Origin: Gluconacetobacter diazotrophicus PA1 5
GTDB lineage: Bacteria > Pseudomonadota > Alphaproteobacteria > Acetobacterales > Acetobacteraceae
Length of the DNA: 64,000 bases
Assembly: GCF_000067045.1 (NCBI RefSeq)
Contig: NC_010125.1
Coordinates: 3,202,001 to 3,266,000, forward strand
Direction of reading: 5' to 3'
The notes under the pieces: model-generated
What the model was told of the DNA's origin: nothing
The model's input: the letters and a program-made list of their open reading frames with translations, nothing else
Databases searched by the model: none
In this document: one piece after another, positions 27,023-36,790 of the stretch
How the letters are laid out: each line of letters opens with the position of its first letter
Position numbering within the stretch: the stretch's first letter is position 1
Position numbers and translations under genes: made by a program

Positions 27023-27694
27023 CTAGAGGGGCGCGCGCAGATGGGACAGGAACCACCCCACCGCATGGTTCGCGACCTGCTCCAGCGTTACCTCCTCCTC
27101 GAACAGATGGGTCGCGCCCGGGACGATCACCATGTCGCATTCGCAGGTCATCGCCCGCATCGCCGCCCGGTTCAGGGCGATGACGGCCGTATCCCGGCTG
27201 CCGACGACCAGCAATGTCGGGGCACGGACCCGCGCCAGCGCCGTGGCCCCCGCCAGGTCGGGCCGGCCACCGCGCGAGACGATGGCGGTAATGCGCGCAT
27301 CGTCGGCCGATGCCGCCAGCAACGCGGCCCCGGCCCCGGTAATGGCCCCGAAATAGCAGACCGGCAACGCCGCCAGATGGGGCGCCCGCTGGACCCAGTG
27401 CGTCGCCCCGCGCAGCCGCTTGGCCAGCAGGGTGATGTCGAAGACGTTCCTACGGTCCCGTGCCTCGCCGTCCCGCAAAAGGTCCAGCAGCAGCGTCGCC
27501 AGGCCCACGCGCTGCAGGGCCTGGGCCACCATGGTGTTGCGCGGGCTGAACCGCCCGCTGCCGCTGCCATGGGCGAACAGGACCAGGCCATGCGCCTCCG
27601 GCGGGATGCCAAGCAGCCCGGTCGCATAGCCCGCTTCCACCGTGACGGCATCGACCGCCTCGAACGGTCCGGCGGCGTTTCGGCTGGCATTCAT
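27023..27694 (-). CDS. Dienelactone-hydrolase-like alpha/beta hydrolase with the nucleophile missing
   Basis: 223 residues of the alpha/beta hydrolase family often annotated as DeoR-linked or phosphoribosyltransferase-linked hydrolase. The oxyanion loop LFAHGSGSGRFSPRN, the Asp of VVGSRDTAV (Asp168) and the His of VPGATHLFEE (His196) are in place. The nucleophile elbow, normally G-A-S-T-G-A in this group, reads F-G-A-I-T-G-A, with Ile118 (ATT) at the serine position. The protein therefore should not act as a serine hydrolase unless another residue takes over. The frame is otherwise intact. AGT to ATT is a single base change. Confidence 0.8.
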   Translation of the reverse strand: MNASRNAAGPFEAVDAVTVEAGYATGLLGIPPEAHGLVLFAHGSGSGRFSPRNTMVAQALQRVGLATLLLDLLRDGEARDRRNVFDITLLAKRLRGATHWVQRAPHLAALPVCYFGAITGAGAALLAASADDARITAIVSRGGRPDLAGATALARVRAPTLLVVGSRDTAVIALNRAAMRAMTCECDMVIVPGATHLFEEEVTLEQVANHAVGWFLSHLRAPL

Positions 27695-27894
27695 GACCCA
27701 CCTGCCCCATCCCCTGTGCGGATCCCCCTAAACGACCCAACCCCACCTTGGTTCTCCTGCCGTCCTGGCTGTGGAAAAGTCTCGGTCGCCGGTCAGTTCA
27801 CGCTTGCGCCCGGGATGGAAGTCCTGCTGATTTAGCGCACGAAAAACGGAACGGACGCCCGTTCGAACGGCGTCGCAACGGCGGGAAAGACCTC

Positions 27895-29367
27895 ATGAAA
27901 ATAGCCCAGTGGATGACGCAGTCGGGCGTCGCGTTCGGCACCAGCGGCGCGCGCGGCCTCGTCACCGCCATGACGGATGCGGTCTGCTTCGCCTACACCG
28001 TGGGTTATCTGAAGCATCTGGCGACCCTGGGCGAATTTTCCCCCGGCACCCCGGTCGCCGTCGCGGGCGACCTGCGTCCCAGCACGCCCCGCATCGTCCG
28101 CGCCTGCGTCGCCGCGATCCGCTCCATGCGGGGCGAGCCGGTATTCTGCGGCTTCGTTCCCACGCCCGCGCTGTGCGTGCATGCCTTTGCGCGCGGCATT
28201 CCCTCGCTGATGGTCACGGGCAGCCATATCCCGGCCGACCGCAACGGCATCAAGTTCAACCGCGCGCATGGCGAATTCCTCAAGACCGACGAGGCCGCGA
28301 TGCGGGAACAGGATGTCGAACTGCCCGAAGGCTGGTTCGATGCCGACGGCGCGCTCGCGATTGCCGCCGACCTGCCCGCGATCACCGACGTGGTTCCCCC
28401 CTTCGTCGCCCGCTACCGCGATTTCTTCGGCCCGGACGCCCTGTCGGGCCTGACGCTGGGCGTGTACCAGCATTCCGCCGTCGGCCGCGACGTGCTGGTG
28501 GACATCGTCGAGGCGCTGGGCGGCAAGGCCGTGCCGCTGGGGCGGATGGACAGTTTCATCCCCGTCGATACCGAGGCCGTGCGCCCCGAGGATGCCGCCC
28601 TGGCCCGCGACTGGGCCGCCGCCGGCACGCTGGACGCCATCCTGACCACCGATGGCGATTCCGACCGGCCGCTGCTGGCCGACCGCGCCGGGAACTGGCT
28701 GCGCGGCGACGTGCTGGGCATCCTGGCCGCACGCTTCCTGAACGCGGCCGCCGTGACCACGCCCGTCAGCAGCAACACGGCGCTGGAACTGTCCGGCTTC
28801 GCGAAAGAGGTCCGCCGCACCCGTATCGGTTCCCCCTTCGTCGTGGCCGCGATGACCGAGGCCGCCGAGGCCGGGCTCGTGCCCTCGGTGGGCTACGAAG
28901 CCAATGGCGGGTTCCTGCTGGCCAGCGACGTGACGCGCTACGGCCGTACGCTTGCCGCCCTGCCGACGCGCGATTCCGTCCTGCCCATGATCTGCGCGCT
29001 GGTCGCCGCCCGCGAGCAGGGCCGCGATCTCGATGCCCTGGTCGCCACCCTGCCCCCGCGCTTCACCCTCAGCGACCGCCTGGTCGAAATGCCGACGGCG
29101 CAGAGCCAGGCGCAGATAGCGAAACTCGGCGAGGACCCCGAAGGCGGCGCGGCGGCGCTGGGCTTCACCGAAGCATGCGGCCCCCTCCATCACGTGGACA
29201 AGACCGACGGCCTGCGGATGATTTTCGCCAATGGCGAGATCATCCACCTCCGCCCTTCTGGCAATGCACCGGAACTGCGCGTCTACGTCGAAGCCGACAG
29301 CCCCGAACGGGCCGATGAACTGCTGAAGACCGGACTGGCCGCCGTCAGCACGTGGCGGCAAGGCTGA
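27895..29367 (+). CDS. Phosphohexomutase (phosphomannomutase/phosphoglucomutase family)
   Basis: 490 residues with the four-domain alpha-D-phosphohexomutase layout: FGTSGARGLV near the N-terminus, phosphoserine Ser110 in VTGSHIPADRNGIKF, metal loop TTDGDSDRPLL, sugar-binding YEANGGFLL and C-terminal phosphate loop LRPSGNAPELRVYVEA. The sugar loop Y-E-A-N-G-G and the S-H-I-P serine loop differ from both Pgm and typical ManB/GlmM, so the substrate (mannose, glucose or another hexose phosphate) is open. Start at 27895 (MKIAQWMTQSG) follows GGCGGGAAAGACC. It is the second mutase within 4 kb. Confidence 0.88.
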   Translation: MKIAQWMTQSGVAFGTSGARGLVTAMTDAVCFAYTVGYLKHLATLGEFSPGTPVAVAGDLRPSTPRIVRACVAAIRSMRGEPVFCGFVPTPALCVHAFARGIPSLMVTGSHIPADRNGIKFNRAHGEFLKTDEAAMREQDVELPEGWFDADGALAIAADLPAITDVVPPFVARYRDFFGPDALSGLTLGVYQHSAVGRDVLVDIVEALGGKAVPLGRMDSFIPVDTEAVRPEDAALARDWAAAGTLDAILTTDGDSDRPLLADRAGNWLRGDVLGILAARFLNAAAVTTPVSSNTALELSGFAKEVRRTRIGSPFVVAAMTEAAEAGLVPSVGYEANGGFLLASDVTRYGRTLAALPTRDSVLPMICALVAAREQGRDLDALVATLPPRFTLSDRLVEMPTAQSQAQIAKLGEDPEGGAAALGFTEACGPLHHVDKTDGLRMIFANGEIIHLRPSGNAPELRVYVEADSPERADELLKTGLAAVSTWRQG

Positions 29368-29380
29368 AGCCCCCACCAGC

Positions 29381-29408
29381 GATCCGGACGGCATATCCGG
29401 TCCGGATC
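29381..29408 (+). terminator. Hairpin after the phosphohexomutase gene
   Basis: GATCCGGAC pairs with GTCCGGATC around a 10-base loop, 13 bases after the stop. No T run follows, so its role as a terminator is uncertain. Confidence 0.45.
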
Positions 29409-29548
29409 ACGACTTCAGGAGCGCGCAAAAGAGTATCAGCGGCCAGAGGAAAACGACCTAGACGCCCCCGCGGGGGCCCGTCATAGAATCCGGGCAACGA
29501 ACGACAAGCGGCCCCGATAGATCCATCGAGAGGCCGCGGGAGGAAAAA

Positions 29549-30589
29549 ATGCCCGTTGCCCTCGTCCTCGAACGCAAGGACGTCCTGTCCTTGCGCGACA
29601 TCGACATTCCCCAGACGCTGGGTCCCCGCGACGTCAGAGTGAAAATCGACACTGTCGGCATCTGCGGCAGCGACGTGCATTATTATACCCATGGCCGGAT
29701 CGGCCACTTCGTGGTCGAGAAACCGATGGTGCTGGGCCACGAGGCATCGGGCACCGTGGTCGAGCTCGGCACGGCCGTCACGAACCTGAAAGTCGGCGAC
29801 CGGGTCTGCATGGAACCGGGTATCCCCGATCCCACCTCGCGCGCATCGAAGCTCGGCATCTACAATGTCGATCCCGCCGTCTCGTTCTGGGCGACGCCGC
29901 CGGTGCATGGCTGCCTCACCCCTCTGGTGGTGCATCCCGCCGCCTTCACCTATCGCCTGCCGGACACCGTCAGCTTTGCCGAAGGCGCCATGGTCGAACC
30001 GTTTGCGATCGGCGTGCAGGCGGCCGTGAAGGCGAAGATCAAGCCTGGCGATACCTGTGTGGTGACCGGATGCGGGCCGATCGGAATCATGGTGGCGCTG
30101 GCGGCCCTCGGCGCGGGCGCGGGCAAGGTCATCGTGTCGGACATCGCCGCGCCGAAGCTGGACATCGCGGGCCGGTATGCCGGCATCATCCCGGTCGATG
30201 TCGCGCGGGATTCGCTGCGCGACGCCGTGCGGGCGGAATGCGGCGAGGGCTGGGGCGCGGACGTGGTGTTCGAGGCCAGCGGCAGCCCGCGCGTCTATGA
30301 CGATGCGCTGGCCGTCGTGCGGCCCGGCGGCACGCTGGTGCTGGTGGGCATGCCGGTCGACAAGGTGTCGTTCGATATCGTTGCCGCCCAGGCCAAGGAA
30401 ATTACGATCGAGACCGTATTCCGCTACGCCAATGTCTACGACCGGGCGATCGCGCTGATTGCTTCCGGCAAGGTCGATCTCAAGCCGCTGATCTCGGGAA
30501 CCTACAACTTCGCGGATGCGGTCGAGGCATTCGAACGGGCGGCGTCCGCCCGGCCCGGGGACGTCAAGTTGCAGATCCGCATGGCGTAG
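29549..30589 (+). CDS. xdh: Xylitol dehydrogenase (NAD-dependent, zinc MDR family)
   Basis: 346 residues. Oxidises xylitol to D-xylulose with NAD; cytoplasmic polyol dehydrogenase. Very like Gluconobacter oxydans xylitol dehydrogenase as I recall it: [25 protein letters not shown] (catalytic zinc Cys and His-Glu), [24 protein letters not shown] and [11 protein letters not shown]. The structural-zinc cysteines found in most sorbitol dehydrogenases are absent from the [15 protein letters not shown] stretch, a known trait of the Gluconobacter enzyme. Cofactor motif is [13 protein letters not shown] stands before the start. The next gene, same direction, is a truncated AraC-type regulator that may once have controlled it. 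Confidence 0.92.
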   Translation: MPVALVLERKDVLSLRDIDIPQTLGPRDVRVKIDTVGICGSDVHYYTHGRIGHFVVEKPMVLGHEASGTVVELGTAVTNLKVGDRVCMEPGIPDPTSRASKLGIYNVDPAVSFWATPPVHGCLTPLVVHPAAFTYRLPDTVSFAEGAMVEPFAIGVQAAVKAKIKPGDTCVVTGCGPIGIMVALAALGAGAGKVIVSDIAAPKLDIAGRYAGIIPVDVARDSLRDAVRAECGEGWGADVVFEASGSPRVYDDALAVVRPGGTLVLVGMPVDKVSFDIVAAQAKEITIETVFRYANVYDRAIALIASGKVDLKPLISGTYNFADAVEAFERAASARPGDVKLQIRMA

Positions 30590-30636
30590 GGCCGCCAACG
30601 AAACACGTCCCCCGCTCCAGGGAGAAGAACGGAAGA

Positions 30637-31241
30637 ATGGTCCACGGCACTCATTCCGCCCGGAAGGCGCGCGCCGCGACACCCGTCTTTGAAGTCGTGC
30701 GTCCCGAACCGCGCAACAGCTTCGTCTGGCATACGCATGATTATCCGGCGCCCTGCGCGCGGTGGAACTATCACCCCGAATATGAACTGCACCTGATCAC
30801 CAAGGGGTGCGGCCAGTATATGGTTGGCGATTATTTCGGCTTTTTCGCGCCGGGAAACCTCGTGCTGATCGGGCCGAACGTGCCGCACGGCTGGTTCAGC
30901 GACGTAACACCCGGCGAAAGCGTACCGGACCGCAATATCGTTCTTCAGGTCAACAAGTCCTGGTTCACGGGCCTGATGACGCTTTGTCCGGAACTTGACG
31001 TTCTGCACGGGCTTCTCGCGGCGTCAGGACGTGGGGTCGAATTCCTCGGCCCGGGGGTCGCTGCCCTTGGCGCGCGCCTGGCCGGGCTCGGCACGATGGA
31101 CGATGCCGCGCGCATTCCCGCCATCATCGGCCTGTTGCTCGACCTGGCCCAGTGCTCTTACCGGACGTTATGCAGCGCGGGCCTGACCCTGTCCCCGGAT
31201 GACAGGGAACTGGAGAAAATAGATTCCATCATCAGGAATAT
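30637..31241 (+). pseudogene. AraC-family regulator, DNA-binding domain lost at IS21 junction
   Basis: About 200 residues survive: an N-terminal cupin sensor (FVWHTHDYPAPCARWNYHPEYELHLI, then FGFFAPGNLVLIGPNVPHGWFSD), a helical linker, and then DDRELEKIDSIIRNI, the point where AraC proteins normally begin the helix leading into the HTH domain. At 31242 the IS21-type element starts and the frame ends after a few IS-encoded residues. The two helix-turn-helix motifs are not found on the far side of the element, so this is a deletion and not a simple interruption. The sensor fragment cannot bind DNA. It was probably the regulator of xdh, 47 bases upstream. Confidence 0.88.
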
Positions 31242-31353
31242 TGTTGATTTCCAGCGAGAACTGACCCTGTAGGGGCGGAAATTTTCATTGAGAATTGACC
31301 CGTGTCTGACACTTCCCCGGAGCAACTGTCCGGGGGTTAAAGGAGTGATCAGC

Positions 31354-32877
31354 ATGGAATTGTTGAGTGTGATCCGGCGGTGGCATTACCGGGATCATGT
31401 ACCGATCCGCGAGATTGAGCGTCGGACGCGATTGTCGCGCAACACGATCCGCAAGTATCTCCGGGCGGAGACGGTTGAGCCGCAGTTCAAGGTTGCCGGG
31501 CGCCCGAGCCGGCTGGACCCGTTTGCGGAGAAACTGGCGACCTGGCTTGCTCTGGAGACGTCAAAGTCGCGCAAGCAGCGCCGCACGGGGCGGCGCCTGC
31601 ATGCGGACCTTGTAGCGCTGGGTTATGACGGATCGTATGGACGGGTTGCGGCCTTTATCCGGAACTGGAAGGCGGAACAGCAAAGGGCGCGGCAGACGAC
31701 GGGACGCGGCGTGTTCGTTCCGCTGCGCTTTCAACCCGGAGAGGCCTTCCAGTTCGACTGGGGAGAGGACTGGGCGGTGATCGGAGGGCGGCGCGTCAAG
31801 CTGCAGGTCGCCCACACCAAGCTGTCCTACAGCCGGGCCTTCATTCTGCGGGCGTATCCGCTCCAGACACACGAGATGCTGTTCGACGCGCTGACGGAAG
31901 CCTTTCGCGTTTTGGGCGGGGTTGCGCGTCGAGGTATTTTTGACAATATGGAAACCGCCGTGGACCGGGTTGGGCCCGGCAAGGTCCGCCAGATCAATCT
32001 GCGTTTTTCGGCCCTGGTGAGCCATTATCTGTTCGAGGCGGAGTTCTGCAATCCGGCAGCGGGTTGGGAGAAAGGTCAAATCGAGAAGACCGTCCAGGAC
32101 GCCCGGCGGCAGATCTGGCAGGAGATGCCGCATTTTCCTGATCTGGCCTCCCTGAACGTCTGGCTCGAGGCGCGTTGCCGGGAACGTTGGACTATCTTGA
32201 GGCATGTCGAATTGCCCGGCAGCCTCGCCGAGGCCCATGCGGCGGAAGTGCCTCACCTGATGGTTCCAGGGCGCCCGTTCGACGGGTTCGTCGAACATAC
32301 CAAACGGGTTTCGCCGACTTGCCTCGTGCAGTTCGAAAGCAACCGCTACAGTGTGCCCGCCTCTTTTGCCAATCGGCCGGTCAGCCTGCGCGTCTATCCC
32401 GACCGGTTGGTGATCGCGGCCGAGGGGCGGATCCTATGCGAACATCCCCGGATCGTCGAGCGGTCCCACGGCGTGCCCGGTCGCACGATCTATGACTGGC
32501 GGCATTACTTGGCGGTGCTCCAGCGCAAACCCGGGGCCTTGCGCAATGGCGCACCCTTCTCTGAATTGCCCGAGGCGTTCCGGACGCTGCAGACGCACCT
32601 CCTCCGGCGCACGGGCGGCGACCGGGAAATGGTCGAGATCCTCGCCCTGGTGCTGCAGCATGATGAGCAGGCCGTGCTTTGCGCGGTTGAACTCGCGCTC
32701 GAGGAGGGAGTAGCCACCAAGACACACGTCCTCAATACGTTGCATCGTCTGACGGACGCCAAGAAAACAGGAGCACCCAGGCTCGACGCGCCGCAGGCAT
32801 TGGTGCTCGAACGCGAGCCTCAGGCCGATACCGGACGGTATGACGCCCTGCGCGGGGAGGCCCGTCATGCGTCATGA
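31354..32877 (+). CDS. istA: IS21-family transposase IstA
   Basis: 507 residues. N-terminal HTH ([23 protein letters not shown]), then a DDE rve core: Asp in [11 protein letters not shown], Asp in [12 protein letters not shown] and Glu in [11 protein letters not shown], followed by a beta-rich C-terminal domain ([22 protein letters not shown]). Catalyses strand transfer of the element. AAAGGAG lies eight bases before the ATG at 31354; sequence upstream in the frame is IS end DNA, not protein-like. The stop overlaps the istB start by 11 bases. No disruption is seen. Confidence 0.95.
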   Translation: MELLSVIRRWHYRDHVPIREIERRTRLSRNTIRKYLRAETVEPQFKVAGRPSRLDPFAEKLATWLALETSKSRKQRRTGRRLHADLVALGYDGSYGRVAAFIRNWKAEQQRARQTTGRGVFVPLRFQPGEAFQFDWGEDWAVIGGRRVKLQVAHTKLSYSRAFILRAYPLQTHEMLFDALTEAFRVLGGVARRGIFDNMETAVDRVGPGKVRQINLRFSALVSHYLFEAEFCNPAAGWEKGQIEKTVQDARRQIWQEMPHFPDLASLNVWLEARCRERWTILRHVELPGSLAEAHAAEVPHLMVPGRPFDGFVEHTKRVSPTCLVQFESNRYSVPASFANRPVSLRVYPDRLVIAAEGRILCEHPRIVERSHGVPGRTIYDWRHYLAVLQRKPGALRNGAPFSELPEAFRTLQTHLLRRTGGDREMVEILALVLQHDEQAVLCAVELALEEGVATKTHVLNTLHRLTDAKKTGAPRLDAPQALVLEREPQADTGRYDALRGEARHAS

Positions 32878-33646
32878 TCCCGCGGCCGGTGCCCTCGTCG
32901 TCATGCTGCGCGGCCTGCGGATGTATGGCATGGCCCAGGCCACGGCCGAACTGACCGAACAGGGTGCGCCGGCATTCGAGGCCGCCATCCCCGTCCTCTC
33001 CCAGCTTTTGAAGGCGGAACTCGCCGAGCGAAAGGTGCGCTCCATCGCCTATCAAACCAAGACTGCCAGGTTCCCGGCCTACAAAGATTTGGCAGGGTTC
33101 GATTTCTCGGCCGCCGAGGTCAACGAGGCCATGGTCCGTCAACTCCATGCCGGGGATTTCATCGACCGTGCCGACAACGTCGTCCTCATTGGTGGACCAG
33201 GAACCGGCAAGACCCATCTGGCCACCGCACTTGCCGTGCAGGCGATCGAACATCACCGCAAGAAGATACGGTTCTGGTCCACGGTCGACCTCGTCAACGC
33301 CCTCGAACAGGAAAAAACCGCCAATCGCGCAGGACAGATCGCGGAACGTCTCCTGCGCCTCGATCTCGTGATCCTGGACGAACTTGGCTATTTGCCGTTC
33401 AGCGCATCAGGCGGTGCCCTGCTGTTCCATCTCCTCAGCCGTCTCTACGAGCGCACCAGCGTCATCATCACCACCAATCTGAGCTTCAGCGAATGGGGCG
33501 AAGTCTTCGGTGATCCCAAAATGACGACAGCCCTGCTCGATCGCCTTACCCACCACTGTCATATCCTCGAAACCGGAAATGACAGCTACCGGTTCCGCGC
33601 AAGCTCCGCCGCCCCCAGGAACCGGAAGGAAAAGGCAACCGCTTGA
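32867..33646 (+). CDS. istB: IS21-family helper ATPase IstB
   Basis: 259 residues, AAA+ ATPase of the DnaC/IstB type that selects target DNA for IstA. Walker A is GGPGTGKTH, Walker B is [11 protein letters not shown], sensor 1 is [18 protein letters not shown], with the late arginine in [11 protein letters not shown]. The start ATG at 32867 lies inside the istA end, an overlap known to couple the two proteins. Normal length; both genes look functional, so the element could still transpose. Confidence 0.95.
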   Translation: MRHDPAAGALVVMLRGLRMYGMAQATAELTEQGAPAFEAAIPVLSQLLKAELAERKVRSIAYQTKTARFPAYKDLAGFDFSAAEVNEAMVRQLHAGDFIDRADNVVLIGGPGTGKTHLATALAVQAIEHHRKKIRFWSTVDLVNALEQEKTANRAGQIAERLLRLDLVILDELGYLPFSASGGALLFHLLSRLYERTSVIITTNLSFSEWGEVFGDPKMTTALLDRLTHHCHILETGNDSYRFRASSAAPRNRKEKATA

Positions 33647-33732
33647 CCAGCCCATAAAACATAGCAGAGATAACCAAAGGCCGGGTCAGTTCTCGATGAA
33701 AACCCAGGGTCAAATCTCAGCAGAAATTAACA

Positions 33733-34182
33733 ATAGACGGATCGGCGCATCGCCAGGGTGCTGTCGGCGAGCCTTTCAGCCCCGGACTTGGGATCGCCTT
33801 TGTGCTTGAAGTAAGCTTCCACCCACCCGCCGAACGTCACCGCCTCGGCTAATGCCGTGCGCTTCTCCACCTTGGCTTTAGACGGCGACTCGCCTCGCTC
33901 GACCTGACGCCGGGCGCGCACTAGCAATGCCCTGGCCTCCGCAAGCGACACCTCCATTCCGTATTCCAAAGCGTCGGGCGCCCGCGACAACCTGCGTGCC
34001 GCCTCGGCGCTGTAGCGGCCGATGGTCAACACTTCCTGCCGTCCGCTCACTCGGTACTGATACCGGAACGATACGACGCCGGTCGGCGTGACGGCCGCGT
34101 ACATCCCATCGCGATCGGTAATCTTGTAGAGCTTGGCCCTCGGCTTCAGATTTTTCAGCTCTTTATCAGTGAGATCGCCCAT
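33733..34182 (-). pseudogene. Tyrosine-recombinase integrase, catalytic domain lost
   Basis: 150 residues remain: MGDLTDKELKNLKPRAKLYKITDRDGMYAAVTPTGVVSFRYQYRV is the DUF4102 arm-binding domain of island- and prophage-type integrases, followed by the start of the core-binding domain (GWVEAYFKHKGDPKSGAERLADSTLAMRRSVY). At 33732 the IS21 element begins and the frame closes two codons later. The catalytic part (Arg, His, Arg, Tyr) is not found elsewhere in the window. It lies just beyond the guaA stop, same strand, as for integrases of islands that insert in the guaA 3' end. This marks the remains of a genomic island. Confidence 0.88.
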
Positions 34183-34402
34183 AAATCCGCATCCGATCAA
34201 GGGGGCGCCGGATACCATCAGAAGGGTTGGTGGTACCGGAAGCCCGTTTCTCGACCATCATGCGCCATACCAACATCGGTACCAACAAAGTGACCGGGTT
34301 GAGGTGACATGCAGTGATACGGGGTGGGAAAAATAATCCTTGTCAGTCAGAGAGTTCGCGCGATGTCAGACACGGCGCGGGATGGTCTGAAACCACCCTA
34401 GT
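34183..34402. other. Region between guaA and the integrase remnant, probable attachment site
   Basis: 220 bases. The guaA 3' end (stop at 34403-34405) is a known integration site for tyrosine-recombinase islands, so the attachment core should lie at or across about 34400-34430. I cannot see the second copy of the core in this window, which fits loss of the other island end. GGTACC occurs at two places near 34233 and 34279 with different neighbours; meaning unknown. Confidence 0.4.
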
Positions 34403-36028
34403 TCACTCCCACTCGATCGTGCCAGGCGGCTTCGAGGTGATGTCGTAGGTCACGCGGTTCACGCCCTGGACCTCGTTGACGATGCGGCTGGCGACGCGGT
34501 TCAGGAAGCCGATGTCGAAGGGAAAGACGTCGGCCGTCATGCCGTCGGTGCTGGTGACGGCGCGCAGCGCGCAGGCATAGTCGTAGGTGCGGCCATCGCC
34601 CATCACGCCGACGGTGCGGACCGGCAGCAGCACCGCGAAGGCCTGCCAGATCGCGTCATACAGGCCGGCACCGCGGATTTCCTCCAGGAAGATCGTGTCC
34701 ACCCGGCGCAGCAGCGCCAGCTTGTCGCGATCCACCGCGCCCGGGATGCGGATGGCCAGGCCCGGGCCGGGGAACGGGTGGCGGCCGACTATGGCCTCGG
34801 GGATGCCCAGTTCACGCCCCAGTTCGCGGACCTCGTCCTTGAACAGTTCGCGCAGCGGCTCGACCAACTGCATCTTCATCCGATCGGGCAGGCCGCCGAC
34901 ATTGTGATGCGACTTGATCGTCACCGACGGGCCGCCGGTGAAGCTGACGCTTTCGATCACGTCCGGATACAGCGTGCCCTGGGCCAGGAAGTCCGCGCCG
35001 CCCAGCTTCGCGGCCTGTTCCTCGAACACCTCGACGAACAGGCGGCCGATCGTCTTGCGCTTGATTTCCGGGTCCGTGACGCCCTCCAGGGCCGACAGGA
35101 ACAGGTCCGACGCATCGCGATGGACCAGCTTGATGTTGAAGCGGCCGCGGAAGGTCTTGACCACCTCCTCGGCCTCTCCGGCACGCAGGATGCCCGGATC
35201 GACGAAGATGCAGGTCAACTGGTCGCCGATCGCCTCGTGAATCAGCACTGCGGCGACCGAGGAATCGACACCGCCCGACAGGCCGCAGATCACGTGGCCC
35301 GAACCGACCTGTTCGCGGATGCGGGCGATTTCCATGTCGCGGAAGCCGGCCATGGTCCAGATGCCCCGGCAGCCCACCACGTCATGGGTGAAGTTGCGCA
35401 GCAGCGCCGCCCCATGGGGCGTATGCACCACCTCGGGATGGAACTGCACGCCGTACAGGCGCCGCCCCTCGTCCGCGATGATGGCGAAGGGCGCGCCCTC
35501 GCTGACCGCGACCGAGCGAAATCCGGGCGGCAGCTTCGTGACCCGGTCGCCGTGGCTCATCCACACCTGTTCACGCCCGCCACGCGCCCAGGTGCCGCGG
35601 AACAGGGCGCAATCCTCGATGATGTCGATATGCGCCCGCCCGAATTCGCGATGTTCATGCGTTTCCACCGCGCCGCCCAACTGATGACACAGCGCCTGCT
35701 GCCCGTAGCAGATGCCCAGCACCGGCACGCCGAGCGCGAACACCACGTCGGGGATGCGCGGCGCCTTCTCGTCCAGCACGCTGGCCGGACCGCCGGACAG
35801 GATGATGCCGCGCGGGGCGAAGGCGCGAATTTTGGCCTCGTCCGTCGAAAACGGCCAGATTTCGCAATACACGCCGCTTTCGCGCACGCGACGGGCGATC
35901 AGCTGCGTGACCTGGCTGCCGAAATCCAGGATCAGGACCCGGTCCTGATGCAGGGCACCTTCCAGGGCGGCGACGTCCTGGGGGGCGGTCTGGGCGGGTC
36001 CGGCACTCTTCACTTTATCGCTCATCAT
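34403..36028 (-). CDS. guaA: GMP synthase (glutamine-hydrolysing)
   Basis: About 541 residues. Converts XMP to GMP with ATP and glutamine. N-terminal class I amidotransferase: [15 protein letters not shown], catalytic Cys in [12 protein letters not shown], His-Glu in [11 protein letters not shown]. Middle ATP pyrophosphatase P-loop [13 protein letters not shown]-terminal dimerisation domain [14 protein letters not shown] to the terminal KPPGTIEWE, the universally conserved GuaA end, so the island integration restored the C-terminus. Start ATG at 36028 or 36025 (MMSDK); longer upstream sequence is not conserved. The first 20 residues are a variable extension. Confidence 0.96.
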   Translation of the reverse strand: MMSDKVKSAGPAQTAPQDVAALEGALHQDRVLILDFGSQVTQLIARRVRESGVYCEIWPFSTDEAKIRAFAPRGIILSGGPASVLDEKAPRIPDVVFALGVPVLGICYGQQALCHQLGGAVETHEHREFGRAHIDIIEDCALFRGTWARGGREQVWMSHGDRVTKLPPGFRSVAVSEGAPFAIIADEGRRLYGVQFHPEVVHTPHGAALLRNFTHDVVGCRGIWTMAGFRDMEIARIREQVGSGHVICGLSGGVDSSVAAVLIHEAIGDQLTCIFVDPGILRAGEAEEVVKTFRGRFNIKLVHRDASDLFLSALEGVTDPEIKRKTIGRLFVEVFEEQAAKLGGADFLAQGTLYPDVIESVSFTGGPSVTIKSHHNVGGLPDRMKMQLVEPLRELFKDEVRELGRELGIPEAIVGRHPFPGPGLAIRIPGAVDRDKLALLRRVDTIFLEEIRGAGLYDAIWQAFAVLLPVRTVGVMGDGRTYDYACALRAVTSTDGMTADVFPFDIGFLNRVASRIVNEVQGVNRVTYDITSKPPGTIEWE

Positions 36029-36203
36029 CGTTCTTTCGGTCGCGGCATTACGGTCACGGGGCGTGCTGCACGGGCCGGGCGGGCCATGCAAGCGCGGGAT
36101 ATGCGTCGATGCCGAGTATAGCGCAAGACCGCGCCGGCCGGGACCCTATGGCCCGCCGCGCCGCCCGGGCCCATATTGGGGGCCGTTCCCCGCGTTACGG
36201 AGC

Positions 36204-36665
36204 ATGAATGTGACCCTCTTCCGACCGGCCCTGCACTCCCCCCTCGCCCGCGCCATGCTGCTGGCCATGCTGCCGGGGGCCGGGCTGCTGGCCGTGGCCC
36301 CGGCGCGGGCGGCCGACGACGCGGCCAGGGACCCGATCGGGATCTGGACGGGTACGCTGGTCGCCGATCGCGGCGTCTGTCCGGAAACCAACGCACCCTC
36401 GACCCTGCAGGTCGGCACGAAGCGCATCGCCTTCACGCCCGGTGACGGCGCGCTGGTCCTGCACGGCACGCGCGACGCGACTCCCGGGCGTTTCCATGCC
36501 CAACTGGTCCTGAGCGACATGAACCGCAAACCCTATCCCCTGGTGTTCGAGGGCAAGCCCGACGGCAGCGCCATCAGCGGCACGTACGGCACCCCGCGCT
36601 GCCGCGCCCACGTGACCCTGACACGTCCCAAGAGCAATGGGATGGCCCATTTCCTGGGCCACTGA
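36204..36665 (+). CDS. Exported hypothetical protein
   Basis: 153 residues with a signal peptide (LARAMLLAMLPGAGLLAVAPARA-A). The mature domain looks like a small beta barrel: DPIGIWTGTLVADRGVCP at the start, alternating strands (RIAFTPGDGALVLHG, FHAQLVLSD, YPLVFEGKPDG), then GTYGTPRCRAHVTLTR. Two cysteines may form a disulfide. No family is recognised. It is divergent from guaA with about 175 bases between. Function not known. Confidence 0.65.
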   Translation: MNVTLFRPALHSPLARAMLLAMLPGAGLLAVAPARAADDAARDPIGIWTGTLVADRGVCPETNAPSTLQVGTKRIAFTPGDGALVLHGTRDATPGRFHAQLVLSDMNRKPYPLVFEGKPDGSAISGTYGTPRCRAHVTLTRPKSNGMAHFLGH

Positions 36666-36755
36666 GCCACCCTTAAAACCACGGACATGTCCGGCGAGGC
36701 CCGGTTGCCTGATCCGTTCGGTTGCGACATGGTCATGCCAACGAAACACCTTGTC

Positions 36756-36771
36756 CTCCGCTGTGGCGGAG
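36756..36771 (+). promoter_or_regulatory. Small hairpin and ribosome site before the ester hydrolase gene
   Basis: CTCCGC-TGTG-GCGGAG forms a 6-base-pair hairpin. CAGGAG at 36777-36782 follows, eight bases before a TTG at 36791. An ATG-GTT-TGA two-codon frame (36786-36794) overlaps that TTG. Confidence 0.4.
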
Positions 36772-36790
36772 ATCAGCAGGAGCGTATGGT

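Larger units (their letters stand above)
31242..33732 (+). mobile_element. IS21-family insertion sequence, complete
   Basis: 2491 bases with istA and istB in one operon. The ends are TGTTGATTTCCAGCGAGAAC at 31242 and, read inward from 33732, TGTTAATTTCTGCTGAGATT; 20 of the first 26 positions match or nearly so, and both continue into TTGACCC/CTGACCC. A second, inner pair of repeats (TTTTCATTGAGAATTGACCC near 31282 and its match near 33690) gives the multiple end-binding sites typical of IS21. The terminal dinucleotides are TG and CA. No 4-8 base target duplication can be seen: left flank GAATAT, right flank ATAGAC. Confidence 0.92.

Noticed and set aside
31236-33738. Target duplication of the IS21-type element
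   Set aside because: The flanks GAATAT and ATAGAC share only short AT stretches; no 4-8 base repeat is convincing, and the flanking genes differ.
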